Assembly (NCBI GenBank): GCA_944989445.1
Contig: CALYLW010000133.1
Location: forward strand, 1,228,829-1,292,828
Length of the DNA stretch: 64,000 nt
Origin: Ampullaceana balthica
Taxonomy: Eukaryota > Mollusca > Gastropoda > Lymnaeidae
Direction of reading: 5' to 3'
Numbering within the stretch: the first letter of the stretch is position 1; every line of letters begins with the position of its first letter. The notes below the pieces were generated by a model. That model was not told the origin of the DNA and searched no databases. It saw only the letters and a program-made list of their open reading frames with translations. The translations under genes were made by a program, and so were the position numbers. Shown here piece after piece: positions 11,399-22,300 of the stretch.

Positions 11399-13492
11399 CT
11401 TCCTCACGCACCCAACAAAGGGCCCTCTCTTCACTCCAGCAGAGGTGTTGGATTACAGATGACTGACAGGGACCGGCGAAGAGGACTTCCGGCTCGACAT
11501 GAACGTGACCAGTTAGAGTATTATGACAATACTGCTAGACCGGAACCAACTTCTGCCGGTTCACCGAGTATGTTAGAGAGAACCTTTAGGTACGACATGT
11601 AAGAGACGTAGGACAGGGCTTTAGAGATAGTCGTCAGTAGGGCATAGACTGTAGGACAGTGCTGTAGAGATAGTCGTCAGTAGGGCATAGACTGTAGGCT
11701 GTAGGACAGTGCTGTAGAGATAGTCGTCAGTAGGGCATAGACTGTAGGACAGTGCTGTAGAGATAGTCGTCAGTAGGGCATAGACTGTAGGACAGTGCTG
11801 TAGAGATAGATAGTCGTCAGTAGGGCATTGACTGCAGGACAGTGCTGTAGAGATAGTCGTCAGTAGGGCATAGACTGTAGGACAGTGCTTTAGAGATATT
11901 CATCAGTAGGGCATAGACTGTAGTATAACTTTATACTCTGTTTCCTGTGGTAGTTCAAGTAACTGTGTGTACTCAAGAAAAGAGATTATTCCTATAAACA
12001 TTTATCCAAACAATAATCCTAATGACCTGCATTTAGTTAGTTGTATCAGTAGCAGTTCAGTTAGTGTGGGTACTGGGTGCGCACTGCAATATAATCAACA
12101 ATATGATCCATCATAGCCACCACTCGGCTACATAAGTAAAGTGGGGATAGGAGTGGAGGGAGGAGTAAGAGGTGGGGTTAGATAACAACATAGGATGGAC
12201 TCAGCAGGAAACTCAATGTTGTCGGTCTATTTCAAATACAAGTTGCCTTCCTGTAATTGATTCATTCAGAGAACCAAAATATTTTTTGTGTTAAAGGTTT
12301 TTGGTACAGGCCTAACCACAGCTAATCCTTTCGATCAAATTACATCCGACTTAATATTCCCTCAATCAAAATGATTTGGAAAATGTGCACATAATTCCAT
12401 TGTGTAAATCCCCCTGGATCTGTTTCTTTCCGATACATTTGTCCGGGTATTTGGAATGTTTGATACTCGGGAATTCCCTGTGTCCCAAGTCCCAGTATGC
12501 ATTGGGTTTGTTTAAATCTAGCGAAATGAGACCGAAAATCTCGCACATTGACAACAACAAAGTTTCTAACCTGTGAGAATAAAGTTTTGGAAATATTTTG
12601 TGTCGTTGAGCTGTCGTTTCACTTTTTTCATTTGTGCCCTGGTGACCTTATCGTTCGGGTCAAAGGTCATAAAGTCTACCCAAGATCCGCCGATACGAAC
12701 GTAACTCGGGCTCAAGGCCTTCGCCAACAATATAATTTTTGGAGAGCTGAAATCATGCGTTAAAACATCATTTAACAACAAAATATTCAAGGTACGATCG
12801 ATATTATGTGACAAAGTTTTAATTCATTCCACATGTGCCTTCCTTGTAAGCTAGAGGTCTTAATTATCTCAGAATTATGAGTGGATTATCTCCAAATTAA
12901 ATAGCACCCGCGTTATACAGTGGTTCCTCGGATTACGAACATCATTCGTTTAAGAACGCGGTTCGTAACCAGAATCATTCAAAATAAATGAATTAAGTTA
13001 CTCCGTTTCAATATGAATGAGTTATTCCTTTTATTGTTCGTTTACCTTGCTTTTAAGCGGCGTAATTAATTTCAAATCTGCAAATATACGGTCATTATTT
13101 GTACTTCCGGCTCGTCACCACGCAACGGAACACAAGATAAAGCGTTTACTGACTAAAAATAAAAAGGTAAATAGATTTAATAACACAATTTAATTGTTTC
13201 TTTCGTAAACTTACTCCAGGTCAAAATTTCTAAATTTTTCATTGAATAAACTGTAACCGAAAGCGACTCCAAGAAACCTTGAATTTGTTTCGTGTAGTGG
13301 CTTCCGGAAATCAATGATGATTTTTTTAACGATATCGTGGACTCTCGGGTCGTCTGCGGCTTCGTAATCGTCAGAGGCTTCCAGGTTGTCAGAGACGCAC
13401 GGGGTTGTCAAGGCAACAACAATTAATCCCAGCACAAACGTCCGGTATGCTGGCCGCATCGTGTGTCCCTGATCAATGACGTCATATTTCAT
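1154..13492 (-). CDS. Gene A: heparanase-like endo-beta-glucuronidase (GH79), exons 1-8, 3' end outside the window
   Basis: The spliced gene is complement(1154..1296, 4177..4291, 5340..5540, 7535..7585, 8320..8494, 8751..8924, 12571..12746, 13215..13492). All junctions are GT..AG and phases agree: the first seven exons give 390 whole codons. Family knowledge: heparanases are secreted or lysosomal enzymes that cut heparan sulfate. Seen here: an initial Met, a hydrophobic signal sequence (FVLGLIVVALTTPC), an acidic stretch, the strand IIIDFRKPL, LSPSYVRIGGSWVDFMTFDP, the acid/base glutamate in QLGNEV, FHHYYFDG, and the nucleophile in IWLTETAAAWGGG. The linker and first heparin-binding segment of vertebrate heparanase are missing. 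It is the inverted duplicate of gene B. The C-terminal beta-domain exons lie left of the window. No stop or frameshift was seen in the eight exons. Confidence 0.88.
1500..3945 (-). mobile_element. Non-LTR retrotransposon (endonuclease + reverse transcriptase), 5'-truncated and broken
   Basis: Reading on the minus strand: 3934-3446 is the end of an APE-type endonuclease (SDHHLLVARMKLK); 3358-2954 is the linker with IKQLRSGKAAGPDGIPGEAL; 2876-1914 is the reverse transcriptase (VDYEKSFDSFDRQTLW, MRQGCVLSTFLFLLAIDW, LDLADDLVLLA, VYLGSVVDKQGG). Below 1914 a frameshifted C-terminal domain continues (WSYTK, RPSKKHLAP). Two frame breaks lie near 3360-3445 and 2880-2954. The catalytic motif is LADD where related elements have FADD or YADD. 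The element sits in intron 7 of gene A in the same orientation and is inactive. I would place it near RTE-like elements but cannot assign a clade. Confidence 0.88.
4177..4291 (-). CDS. Gene A exon 7
   Basis: Encodes WLDKLGIAAKNKVTTVIRHT then FFGRNYGLLNRNTAEPTA, equivalent to [21 protein letters not shown] and NYHLVDEN of vertebrate heparanase. It is 115 nt long, with acceptor CCAAG and donor GTAAGTAC. The protein differs from gene B exon 7 by one residue. Confidence 0.85.
4814..4890. repeat. 19-bp tandem repeat, 4 copies, intron 6 of gene A
   Basis: The unit ATATTCCGGAAGTCACGAG repeats four times, with divergence in the last copy. The matching point in gene B intron 6 (about 37503-37530) has a single ATTCCGGAATATCATTAATG-like copy, so the expansion is specific to gene A. 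Confidence 0.85.
5340..5540 (-). CDS. Gene A exon 6 (nucleophile exon)
   Basis: Encodes YYFDGKGATAKTF, a middle segment ending YRCYIPIWLTETAAAWGGG, and LSERFVSGF. The glutamate of LTET aligns with the catalytic nucleophile of human heparanase (Glu343, in WLGETSSAYGGG). It is 201 nt, with acceptor TTGACAG and donor AT|GTAAGT. Confidence 0.88.
7535..7585 (-). CDS. Gene A exon 5 (51-nt micro-exon)
   Basis: Encodes RFLEADGCRVLDALSFHH, which aligns with SFLKAGGEVIDSVTWHH of heparanase. The acceptor is CCCACAG and the donor CA|GTAAGT. Its length and phase match gene B exon 5. It is too short to stand out as an open reading frame. Confidence 0.85.
7703..7976. repeat. 18-bp tandem repeat, about 15 copies, intron 4 of gene A
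   Basis: The unit is TAATGTCATTATTTACCC, with one copy shortened by a base. Unit length divisible by three leaves open frames (FTLIMSL, NNVIIYP) that are not genes. No equivalent array is seen in gene B intron 4. Confidence 0.95.
8320..8494 (-). CDS. Gene A exon 4 (acid/base exon)
   Basis: The first two bases complete the GAG codon of the acid/base glutamate (GNE), so this catalytic codon is split by intron 3. Then follow VDSNQHAFSRGVQPETLVHD, FRSLRLLLRNYPLY, TPIMGPELTRPIKPSAQRYL. This matches NEPNSF..LHKLLRKS..KLYGPDVGQPRRK of vertebrate heparanase, with Val in place of the usual Pro after the Glu. 175 nt, donor AG|GTCAGT. Confidence 0.87.
8751..8924 (-). CDS. Gene A exon 3
   Basis: Encodes GQMLRMVKFLEHVNWD, LVLDLKLLSRQGDWWDSSNT and EVLLKFLNTHGVRIAYFQLG, equivalent to [25 protein letters not shown]..ELGN. 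174 nt, acceptor CCACCAG, donor AATG|GTAAGT. Confidence 0.87.
9011..9192. repeat. 13-bp tandem repeat, 14 copies, intron 2 of gene A
   Basis: The unit is GGTTTAAGATAAA; one early copy reads GGCTTAAGCTAAA. It lies about 90 bp upstream of the exon 3 acceptor. The same place in gene B (about 23357-23383) has a single GTAAACGTTTATCTGTAACG-like copy. Confidence 0.95.
9590..10425. repeat. Diverged tandem duplication of about 405 bp, intron 2 of gene A
   Basis: 9596-9990 and 10002-10420 share the same order of landmarks: ATAAATAAGCCTAA, GTAAGCG-TCGTTCGATA, a CACTAG-rich patch, ATTATGAC, CATCATTAGTAT, TTCACGGAC-AACGAG, CGCAAGGA and CGCAT-ATATAAT. The copies differ by many substitutions and small indels. 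No protein was recognised. Confidence 0.75.
11304..11397. repeat. (CT)n microsatellite, about 45 repeats
   Basis: An uninterrupted CT/TC run in intron 2 of gene A. The Ser-Leu and Glu-Arg open frames through it are artefacts. Confidence 0.98.
11605..11930. repeat. 43-bp tandem repeat, about 7-8 copies, intron 2 of gene A
   Basis: The unit contains GACTGTAGGACAGTGCTGTA, then GAGATAGTCGTCAGTAGGGC. One copy carries an extra CTGTAGG insertion and one an extra GATA. Confidence 0.93.
12571..12746 (-). CDS. Gene A exon 2
   Basis: Encodes SPKIILLAKALSPSYVRIGG, SWVDFMTFDPNDKVTRAQMK and VKRQLNDTKYFQNFILT. It matches [27 protein letters not shown] of heparanase. The linker and first heparin-binding segment that follow this point in vertebrates are absent: exon 3 resumes at the next barrel strand. 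176 nt, acceptor TTTCAG, donor ACAG|GTTAGA, weaker than the GTAAGA of gene B. Confidence 0.87.
12912..13132. repeat. Old repeat insertion with CAGTGGTTCCTCGGATTACG end, intron 1 of gene A
   Basis: The segment begins with CAGTGGTTCCTCGGATTACG and looks like a small mariner-type non-autonomous element. The same sequence sits in intron 1 of gene B but is split there by younger insertions (its two parts are around 16727-16785 and 17650-17712). It therefore predates the gene duplication. Family assignment is a guess. Confidence 0.45.
13215..13492 (-). CDS. Gene A exon 1 (signal peptide)
   Basis: Starts at the ATG of MKYDVIDQGHTM, followed by the hydrophobic FVLGLIVVALTTPC, an acidic SDNLEASDDYEAADD stretch and IIIDFRKPLHETNSRFLG, ending FDLE. 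A start at the internal Met (MRPAYR) would give a more conventional signal peptide. The upstream ATG used for gene B is not present here. Donor GA|GTAAGT. Confidence 0.82.
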
Positions 13493-14379
13493 TGGAAAAC
13501 TAATTAATAAATATAATCAGGAAATTTGTTTACTGTCACTCCGCAAGTGTCAGAGGAAATCATAAATTTAATTCTAATTTCAAATTGTATCAGTAAACAG
13601 CAAAGCGTTTGATTTTTAAATACATTAATACATGTATTTTTTGGGGTTAAATTAATTATTGATACAAATTACTGCAACAACATTTCTGTTCAGAGAATGA
13701 GTAAGTGTTGAAACACGAATCCTAATGGAAAAAAAAGAAACAACAAAATATGTAATTCTTCTTCGTTGTGAAAGAACTTCTATTTGAATTGTTTGTACTA
13801 AAAATGAGGTCTGGTGTACTTACTAATAGGCTGGTCACCGCTGATTTCATTTGTGTGGACACATACATTAAAAATGTTAAGGATTTAGTGATTTAGATTG
13901 CAAGATGAAAACAAACTTAAAGTAAATAGTTGCAACCTTCTTACTAATCTGTCACAACTCTTAGCCAAGTCATAAAAAACTGCACTTAAATACACCCTTG
14001 GAATGGAAACGAATCAAATCAACATTTTTTTAAAAATCAAATGTTTCAAGCCAGTTTTTTGTTAAATTCAAAATAAAATAAAATGGCTTCCAGAAGAGCA
14101 ACACCTTTTGTGAAATTACTAAACTTAGAAATATTAGAGCAAAGAAGAAAAAAGAGCAAAGTAGCAATAGTGAATGATGAATTAAATTATTGTTTTTAAA
14201 TACAATGCAACAAAAATCTATTAAAACACCGAGATGTAGACAATTTTAAACAAAAAGTTTTCTTCTTCCAGTCACATGACCCTTGACCCTACACATACAA
14301 ATCCTTATTTGTCCGTTATGGCATGCGGTTGTGAAATAGTTTGCGTGAACAATCATACTTCTGTTTCTTCTTCGTTCTC

Positions 14380-14706
14380 AATTTGTGTTTTGCGTGCCGA
14401 CGAGTTCTGCGCCAATTGACCCGTGGTCTCCGACTTCAGCCTGCGGTTTTTCCCTTTGGTTAGCCAAGACCATCTGCAAGACAGCAGTTGATTTTGGGCA
14501 AGTGATGCAGCGTTCACATGCCACGGCTATAAGGGTTCCACGCATTACCCAGCCGCCTTATTTATTTCCCTAACTATTTGTTAGGTACCCACTCGAAGCT
14601 GGGTGGACTCGGGGACGCCCTAGGCCCGGGAACAAATACTTGGCTTCCCATGGATTCGAACCATCGGTACGCCAGTCGAGCGCGCTGCCACTCGACCACC
14701 GTATCC
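14380..14706 (-). mobile_element. tRNA-derived SINE (family S1), nearly complete
   Basis: On the minus strand the head starts near 14706 with GGGATACGGTGGTCGAGTGG, which contains an A box. A perfect B box, GGTTCGAATCC, follows at about 14655. The body then reads GTCCACCCAGCTTCGAGTGG, GTACCTAACAAATAGTTAGG and GCGGCTGGGTAATGCGTGG. The head is Ser- or Leu-tRNA-like but too diverged to be a functional tRNA gene. Confidence 0.75.
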
Positions 14707-14710
14707 CCAA

Positions 14711-15027
14711 CAATCATACATAAAGCAATTAATTCTAATTTAGAAATACAACACAAAAATAACTTAATACAAACCTCAGATAGACATAAGGATAAAAACA
14801 CCTTTCTTATTCCGTATGCAAGAACAAACACATGCACACTTTCGTTCTTCCCATCCGGAAATCAGGCAAGGAATGAGTTGCCTGAAGAAACCATGAAACC
14901 CAACACTTTATCAATATTTAAATCTCTAATACAAATGCAGGACTAAACACAAACCATAGATAAGAGTAGGACGCAGTAATCTTCTGTATAGAAGGAGCGT
15001 CTGTAAACAGATAAGATAAGATAAGTT
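14711..15027 (+). mobile_element. 3' fragment of the CR1/jockey-like LINE (family L2)
   Basis: Matches the last ~320 bp of the LINE at 42353-43397: HKAINSNLEIQHKNNLIQ, then FLIPYARTNT, SIFKSLIQMQD and a stop, then CTGTATAGAAGGAGCGTCTG and a GATAAGATAAGATAAG tail. It is 5'-truncated and starts directly at the head of the neighbouring SINE. Confidence 0.88.
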
Positions 15028-16036
15028 AATCCAGGATACATTCAGAAGTCTATCAAAAATAAATCACAAGAAAAGTCATAGACCTTAGATTATTATCGTA
15101 GGACGAAGTGTTCTTCCCGTCTAAAAGGTGTGTCTCTAATGTATACAATTAAATGATATTTACATAAATACAAACCTCTCAGATTTCTTATTAGAGATAA
15201 AAATAAAATAAAACTCCTACAACAAAAAGAAAAAAAAATATTACCCCTAATTACATTGCTATTTGCGTTATGTATTAGATTTATATATAGATATATAAAG
15301 AATAATTTAAATATATATTTGTCAAAGTTTTGTAAAAATGGCTTCCACAAAACGGAAGTGACGTGATTTCTACATTTGGTGTTTTAAAATATTTTATTTT
15401 AAAAATATTTTTAAAAAATATAGGTTTAGACATTTGATTTTGAAAATTGATGATTTACTTCCTTTCAAATAGTTTTTTTTTAAAACTTAGCTTAAGGGAG
15501 AGTTGGCTTAGTGGGAAGGATGCAACTATTTCCTTTAAGTTTGTTGTCATTTAGCAATCTAAATACTTAACATTTTTTAATGTTTATGTCAAAATAAATT
15601 AAAACAGCAAATAAGTAAGTACAATATACTTATTTTTTTAAGTCCTTATAATTCATATAGCAGAACTTTCAAAAGAAAATATAATAACTTTTAATTGCAT
15701 AAATATAAACGAATATTAGATTAGATCAATGAATGTTCATGCAAAAGCAAGTTGTGAGGGACCTCGAAAAACCATTGTCAACTTTACTTCAACACTAAAG
15801 TCAAGTCTTTATCATTATTTGTTTGTTTGTTTGAGGATGCGTGTTTCAAAACTTACTCAATTTTTCCAATTAGAAATGTTGCAGTAATTTGCTTCAATAA
15901 ATAATTTAACCCAAACAAAAATCTCTGTATTTAAAAATCCAGCGCTTTGCTGAGTTGATATAATTGGTATTAAATCAATGAATTCCTATGACACTTGGAA
16001 AGTGACCGTAAATTAATTTCCTGTTTATAATCATCA

Positions 16037-16320
16037 ATGAGTTTTCCAATGAAATATGACGTCATTGATCAGGAACATACGATGCGGGCGACGCACCGGA
16101 TGTTTGTGCTGGGACTAATTCTTGTTGCCTTGATAACTCCATGTTCCTCTGACGATCCTGAATCCTCTGACGATTACGAAGCCACAGACGATCCTGGACC
16201 GATCGTCAAAAAAATCTACATTGATTTCCGCAAGCCACTGCACGAAACAAATTCAAGGTTTCTTGGAGTCGCTTTCGGCTACAGTTTATTCAATGAGAAA
16301 TTTATAAATTTTGATTTGGA
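16037..16320 (+). CDS. Gene B exon 1 (signal peptide)
   Basis: Encodes MSFPMKYDVIDQEHTM, hydrophobic FVLGLILVALITPC, an acidic stretch (SSDDYEATDD), IYIDFRKPLHETNSRFLG and NFDLE. Met5 aligns with Met1 of gene A, and Met16 would be the most conventional signal peptide start. Donor GA|GTAAGT. Confidence 0.85.
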
Positions 16321-19300
16321 GTAAGTTTATGAAAGAAACCAAAACTATTAAATTGTGTTATCTACTTTATTTCATTTTCATTTATAGTCATTAAATGTTT
16401 ATCTTGTGTTGCGTGGCATGGTAACCAAACAGAATTACAATTAATGCCCTAATAATTGCAAAATTTAAATTCATTATGGTACCAAACAGTAAGTCATTAT
16501 GGTACCAATCAGTAAGTCATTATGGTAACAAACAGTAAGTCATTAAGGTACCAAACAGTAAGTCATTATGGTACCAAACAGTAAGTCATTATGGTACCAA
16601 GCAGTAAGTCATTATGGTACCAAACAGTAAGTCATTATGGTACCAAACAGTAAGTCATTATGGTACCAAACAGTAAGTCATTATGGTACCAAACAGTAAG
16701 TCATTATGATACTAAACAGTAAGGTAAACGACCAATAAAAGGAACGGCTGCTTAACATCGAAACTCATTACTTTAATTCATTTATTACCACGTTTTTATT
16801 AACTTGTTTTCGTTCCTGTTTGTCTGTCCACAATTTTTCAAATCTGCCAACGTAAAATTGAACCACTTTTGGTAGTCTTAGAGATTTCAAAATTTTACCA
16901 CAGATAGATCTTGGATGACAATGCATTGTACTAAAATTTCAGATCGATCGAAAGTACCGTTATTAAATTATTGAACTATTAGTATATATTTATATAAACA
17001 TATGTATTATCCGTCTGCTCTTGTTTACATTACATTCACGTGCCGAGTTCACACCAACCCCGACCACAAAAACCATGTTTAATATCAAGGGGAGATCAGT
17101 CATTTCCAGTCTGTAAATGTTTGTCGGGCAATGCGTATTATATTTGAACATAATCAATACTTCAAAACTCACCATAGCATACACTTAGATTAAAAAGAAT
17201 AAAATAAATAGAAGTAAAAAAAAAGATTTAAAAAACCACGTTTTTATAAGCGGACTAAAAAGAAGAAAATATTTTTTTTCCACAGAGTTGTGACGGAGAA
17301 ATCTTTTTCTGGATTGATAAAAATTTGAAACTTATATGCTCAAGTACTATGATGTAATATGACTAAAAACTTGGGCGGGCGCTTTTTAGGCGTTTTGCTA
17401 AAATGATTAGGGTTTACAAATGACCAGTAAGAAAATGAGTTAATTGAATTAGTTAAGCCTGAGAAGCGTCCGCCCCACGTTTTTATTCATCATAGTACTT
17501 GAGCATATAAGTTGGAAATTTTTATCAATCCAGAAAAAGACTTTTCCTTCGCAATTCTGTGAAACAAAAATATTTTCTTCTTTTTAGTCCGCTTAAAAAA
17601 ACGTGGTTTTAAAAATCTTTATTTTACTTCTATTTATTTTAAATATTTCTGGTTACGAACCGAGTTCTGAAACGAATGAAGTCCAAAATCCGAGGCAACA
17701 ATGTATAACGCTCGTGATATTTAATATGATGATAGTGCGCTCAACATTTTAACCTAATTACGACCTCTAGCTTAAAAGGCGTATGTGGACAGAATATCGT
17801 TTTTATCTGTAACATATTGTTGTCAAATGATGTTTTAACACATAATTTTTAGCTCTCCAAGAATTGTATTGTTGGCGAGGGCCTTAATCCCGAGCTACGT
17901 TCGTATCGGCGGATCTTGGGTAGACTTTATGACCTTTGACCCGAATGATAAGGTCACCAGGATGCAAATGAAAAAAGTGAAAAGACAACTCAACGATACA
18001 ACATATTTCCAAAACTTTATTCTCGGAGGTAAGAAACTTTGTTGTTGTCGATGTGTGACATTGTTTGTCTCATTTTGCTAGAGCTGATCAAACGCAATGC
18101 GTGCTGGAACAGGGAATTCCGAGTGTCACAGATTGGGGAAATACCCGGACCAAGACACTGAAAAGAAAATGATCGGGAAGGCTTACACAATCGAAGTATG
18201 TGCACCTTTTCTGCTTCATTTTTTTAAAAGGAAGATTTGGTCGGATGTAAGTTTGATCAAACGGATATCTGGCAGGATGTAAGTTTGGTCAAAAGGATAT
18301 CTGGCAGGATGTAAGTTTGATCAAACGGATATCTGGCAGGATGTAAGTTTGATCAAACGGATATCTGACTGGATGGAAGTTTGATCAAACGGATATCTGG
18401 CAGGATGTAAGTTTGATCAAACGGATATCTGACTGGATGGAAGTTTGATCAAACGGATATCTGGCAGGATGTAAGTTTGATCAAACGGATATCTGACTGG
18501 ATGGAAGTTTGATCAAACGGATATCTGACTGGATGGAAGTTTGATCAAACGGATATTTGATCAGATGCAAGTCTGATCCAATGGATATCTGGGATGTAAT
18601 TTTGAGCAAACGCATATTTTGTCGGATTGAAGTTTGATCAAACGGACACGTTACACGATAAATGTTTAATAGAACGGAAAAGTACCCAGAGAAAAGTTTG
18701 ATCAAGCAGTTATATCCCCCCCCCCTCGATGGAGGTTTGCTCAAAAGAAATGCCAGTTTCCCATTTTCCATCAATTTGTGACCGAATTATATTTGCACTA
18801 ATCTCGAGCCCCTCCCCATCTTCCATCGAAAAGACGCCCTTGTGTAAGTGAGGCAGCCAACATTCTCAATGTGAGACTATGAAAGACGCCCTTGTATAAG
18901 TGAGGCAGCCAACATACTCAATGTGAGACTATGAAAGACGCCCTTGTATAAGTGAGGCAGCCAACATTCTCAATGTGAGACTATTGTAATCATATTTTAA
19001 AAAATGGAGCTGTGCATGGCACATAACAACATATTATATCCATGGACTTTTGATCTCGTTGTTTCACCAAAAGACAACAACAAAATCAAGAGATTAATAG
19101 ATGTGGTGTGAAGTGCTGAGTTAGAACATTCTCTTTCTTTTGGAAGAACTGAATGTCTTTTAAAAGGCAACTACAATAAGCTGATAAAGGCATAGAATAA
19201 TTTAGCAAATCTGTCTCCGTGACAATTATTTATAGATGGTTGATGCACTATGTCTGAGCGCTAAAATTTTATTTGAGCAAAACATTGTCATTTGAATACT

Positions 19301-22300
19301 ATATTGTCATCTGAGCACTTTATTTTCATCTGAGATCTACATTGTCATTTAAGATCTACATTATCATCAGCGATCAACATTGTCATATAAGATATACATT
19401 GTCATTTAAGATCTACATTATCATCAGCGATCGACATTGTCATTTAAGATCTACATTGTCATTTAAGATCTACATTGTCATCTGTGATCTAAATTGTCGT
19501 TACGATCTTTATCGTTATCTGAGACCTACATTGTCATCTTATAGTTCATCTGATCATCTGATGCTATACATTGTCATCTAAGCACCATATTTTTGCTTGA
19601 GTCGGCTCATTTCATCAAATTTATGAAGCCTAAAAATAAAATTATTTTTATCGATAATTTATAAAATCGATGATTTTGATCGTACAAAATCGAAAATATA
19701 TTTATTTGAAATTATTTGGCGCTATTTATAAATTCGAACATAAAAAAACCCTTTCCCCTCAAAATTGACAAGGAATACCATGTACACATACACTTTGTTT
19801 TAAAAGTAAATTTTAGACACCTTATAAGTGAAACTGATGAAAAACATGCACATGTCAATATGTTTGAAAACAAAACAAGTTTTAAAATTAAACTGAAACC
19901 ATTGGAAACCAGAGGTGCAAACAGTGTTAATTTTTTGTTTGTCTATTTTTTATATGTTCTTTCCCCAGTCTTTCTTATTACTTTTTTGACAATTTGCCTA
20001 AACACGATACTGTAAAGTTTTTAAATAAACAGCCTTGAAATTTCCATTTAATAAAGGAATTTCAGAAAACATTTTAAATTATTTTATGGAAAAACCATCG
20101 TTTAAAAAAAATGACTTGAGTAAAAAAAATTTGATTGTGCATATTAATAACTAACTGCTCGTTATTAAATGTGGATGATATTTGCTGCTAGCCGTTGTTC
20201 CAATAAGCCACTGGAACAAGCTACATGGTTGGACACTCTTAAATCCTAAATTAGACCCTAATTTTTTTTTAATGTATATCGTAAAAGCAAATCATTAATA
20301 GAGCTGTAGAAAACACACTTAGTAGAGCAATAGTGGCTGACAACCAATGCACCTAGACCAGGAGTCGGGAAACTTTGTCTGAGAGAGCCATAGACACCAC
20401 ATATTTTGAAAATTACATCTTTGAGAGCCATACATTATTTTTAAAACTAAAAATTCAAGTCAATGTGTGCATTTTGTGTAATTTCAAAACAAAAAGTACA
20501 CTAATTATGTCTGAATTATTTTTTAATAACATTGATATGCTGTTGCTAATCAAAAATGAGTATTTCTTACTATTAATGCGACTTATGGTGCTGCATGACT
20601 TTGTTGATGGCTTTGTGGTCTTGTTGATAGGGGGTGAGGTTAATCGTCATGCAGACGGTGAGACTTCCATCCGTTAAACGTGATCGTTAGTTGGTCTTAG
20701 CGTTCTTTAGACTGCTCGCATGCATACGTAGAACCAAACATTGTCAGTACAGCAATACTAGCACGCTGCAGTGAGTGGTATGTGACGGGAAGCGCGTTCC
20801 AAGTTTTGACAATCAGCTGTTCTACGTGTTGAAGTTTTTTCATTTCTGCCCACTTCTTTTGGCTCACCAATTCTGCTTGCTGTCGTGCAAAAGTTTCAAA
20901 ATCTTCATTCAGTAACTTGAACTTATTCACCCACATGTGTGAGGCCTTCAGGTCAGCAGCATGGAGCTTAAAATCTCTGAAGGATACACCGCGATGCATC
21001 TCAAGTAAGTGCTGTCCACTGCACACTCGTGTGGATGGGTGATGAACTTAAAAAGACGGGTGTGCTCGTGAAATTCTCCAAAGCACGCTTTAAATGATTG
21101 CAGGAGATTAGTGTAAAGCCTGCTTGCTGCTGAATATTAAGATGTTGAGTAGGGTCACTTGATGAGCACGTATCTTTGAACTCTCCCAGTATTTCAAAGT
21201 TTAGTAAACGTCCTGTTTCAATGTCGGTGATGAAGAGTTCTAGCTTGTTTTCAAATGCAAAAACTGCTTGGTGCAAGGATAAGATTGTATTTTTAACGTC
21301 GTGGATTTTCAAATTGAGCTGATTTAGATATTCAGTCATGCCTACGGGATAATAGAGCTTCAGGAGCCACTCAGTGTCAGCTAACTCGGGATGCGCGACA
21401 TACTTCATTTCAAGAAAAGTCCGGATCTCGCTCAGTCTAGCCGCAAATATCCTGAGCACATTCCCCGTTGACAACCAAAGCCAAACCAAATGTTCATTGG
21501 CAAAATCACGCATGAATGCTTTGAATGGATTTCAGTTTCTCACATTATCTAAAGTGCAATCAAAGTTAGCCGAATTCCAGTCACCTTGTTGGGTTCAAAC
21601 ACCGATTTGCTGCTGACTAGTTTGCACTCTTGATAGCATTCTTGAAATGCTTTCTTCATGCTGTCTTCCGACGGACATTTCGAGGCAAATGTAAAATCGA
21701 ATTGTCGCTTTACATTGAATGTTTCATAAATGCAATATTAACAATGCATATTAGGCACACGGCAGAACCCGTTCTCTCCATAAAGACAAATTCCTATGTC
21801 CATTCTTTCTGAAAAGAACGATACTCATCGTCTGTCTTTCATCTCGCCATCTTGTCAAAAAGGTTTACCAAAATTATTTAGCTGACAGCGCGATTAAAAA
21901 AAAAGGTTTATTTTCTGATCAAACGAGAATCTATTGTGCGGACCCTTTTACACATGCGCACATCGTCCGCACTTGAACAATGTCAGATATAAACGCAAAG
22001 ACATGCATTTTTCAATTTTCCACAGACATCACTGCGAACCAGCTTTCTAGTTCATGCTTTTTTCGTCACGTGAGGGAGAATAGATGTGGCTCCCCTTGCA
22101 TCAAGTCAATAGTTTTTTCCCTTTAATTACAATGAATGCAGGGCTGCTATTTTTCTTTCTTTTAGGTCAACCGATATTATTTCCTTTACCACTTCTGATG
22201 CTTGAGCTGTAGTAGACTTAAGCTCATTTGTGGAATGAAATATTGATATGCAATCAATATGTAGCTCAAAGGAGTCTAAAGATTTTTTTTTCTTACAATC

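Larger units (their letters stand above)
13493..16036. promoter_or_regulatory. Divergent 5' region shared by genes A and B
   Basis: No gene lies between the two first exons. About 550 bp next to each start (13493-14050 and 15480-16036) are inverted copies of each other; for example ATTACTGCAACAACATTTCT on one side mirrors AGAAATGTTGCAGTAATTTG on the other. The middle holds a SINE and a LINE tail. No TATA box or other promoter element can be placed with confidence. Confidence 0.55.

Noticed and set aside
14650..14706. tRNA-Ser/Leu gene on the minus strand
   Set aside because: No proper acceptor or anticodon stem; it is the head of an S1 SINE.
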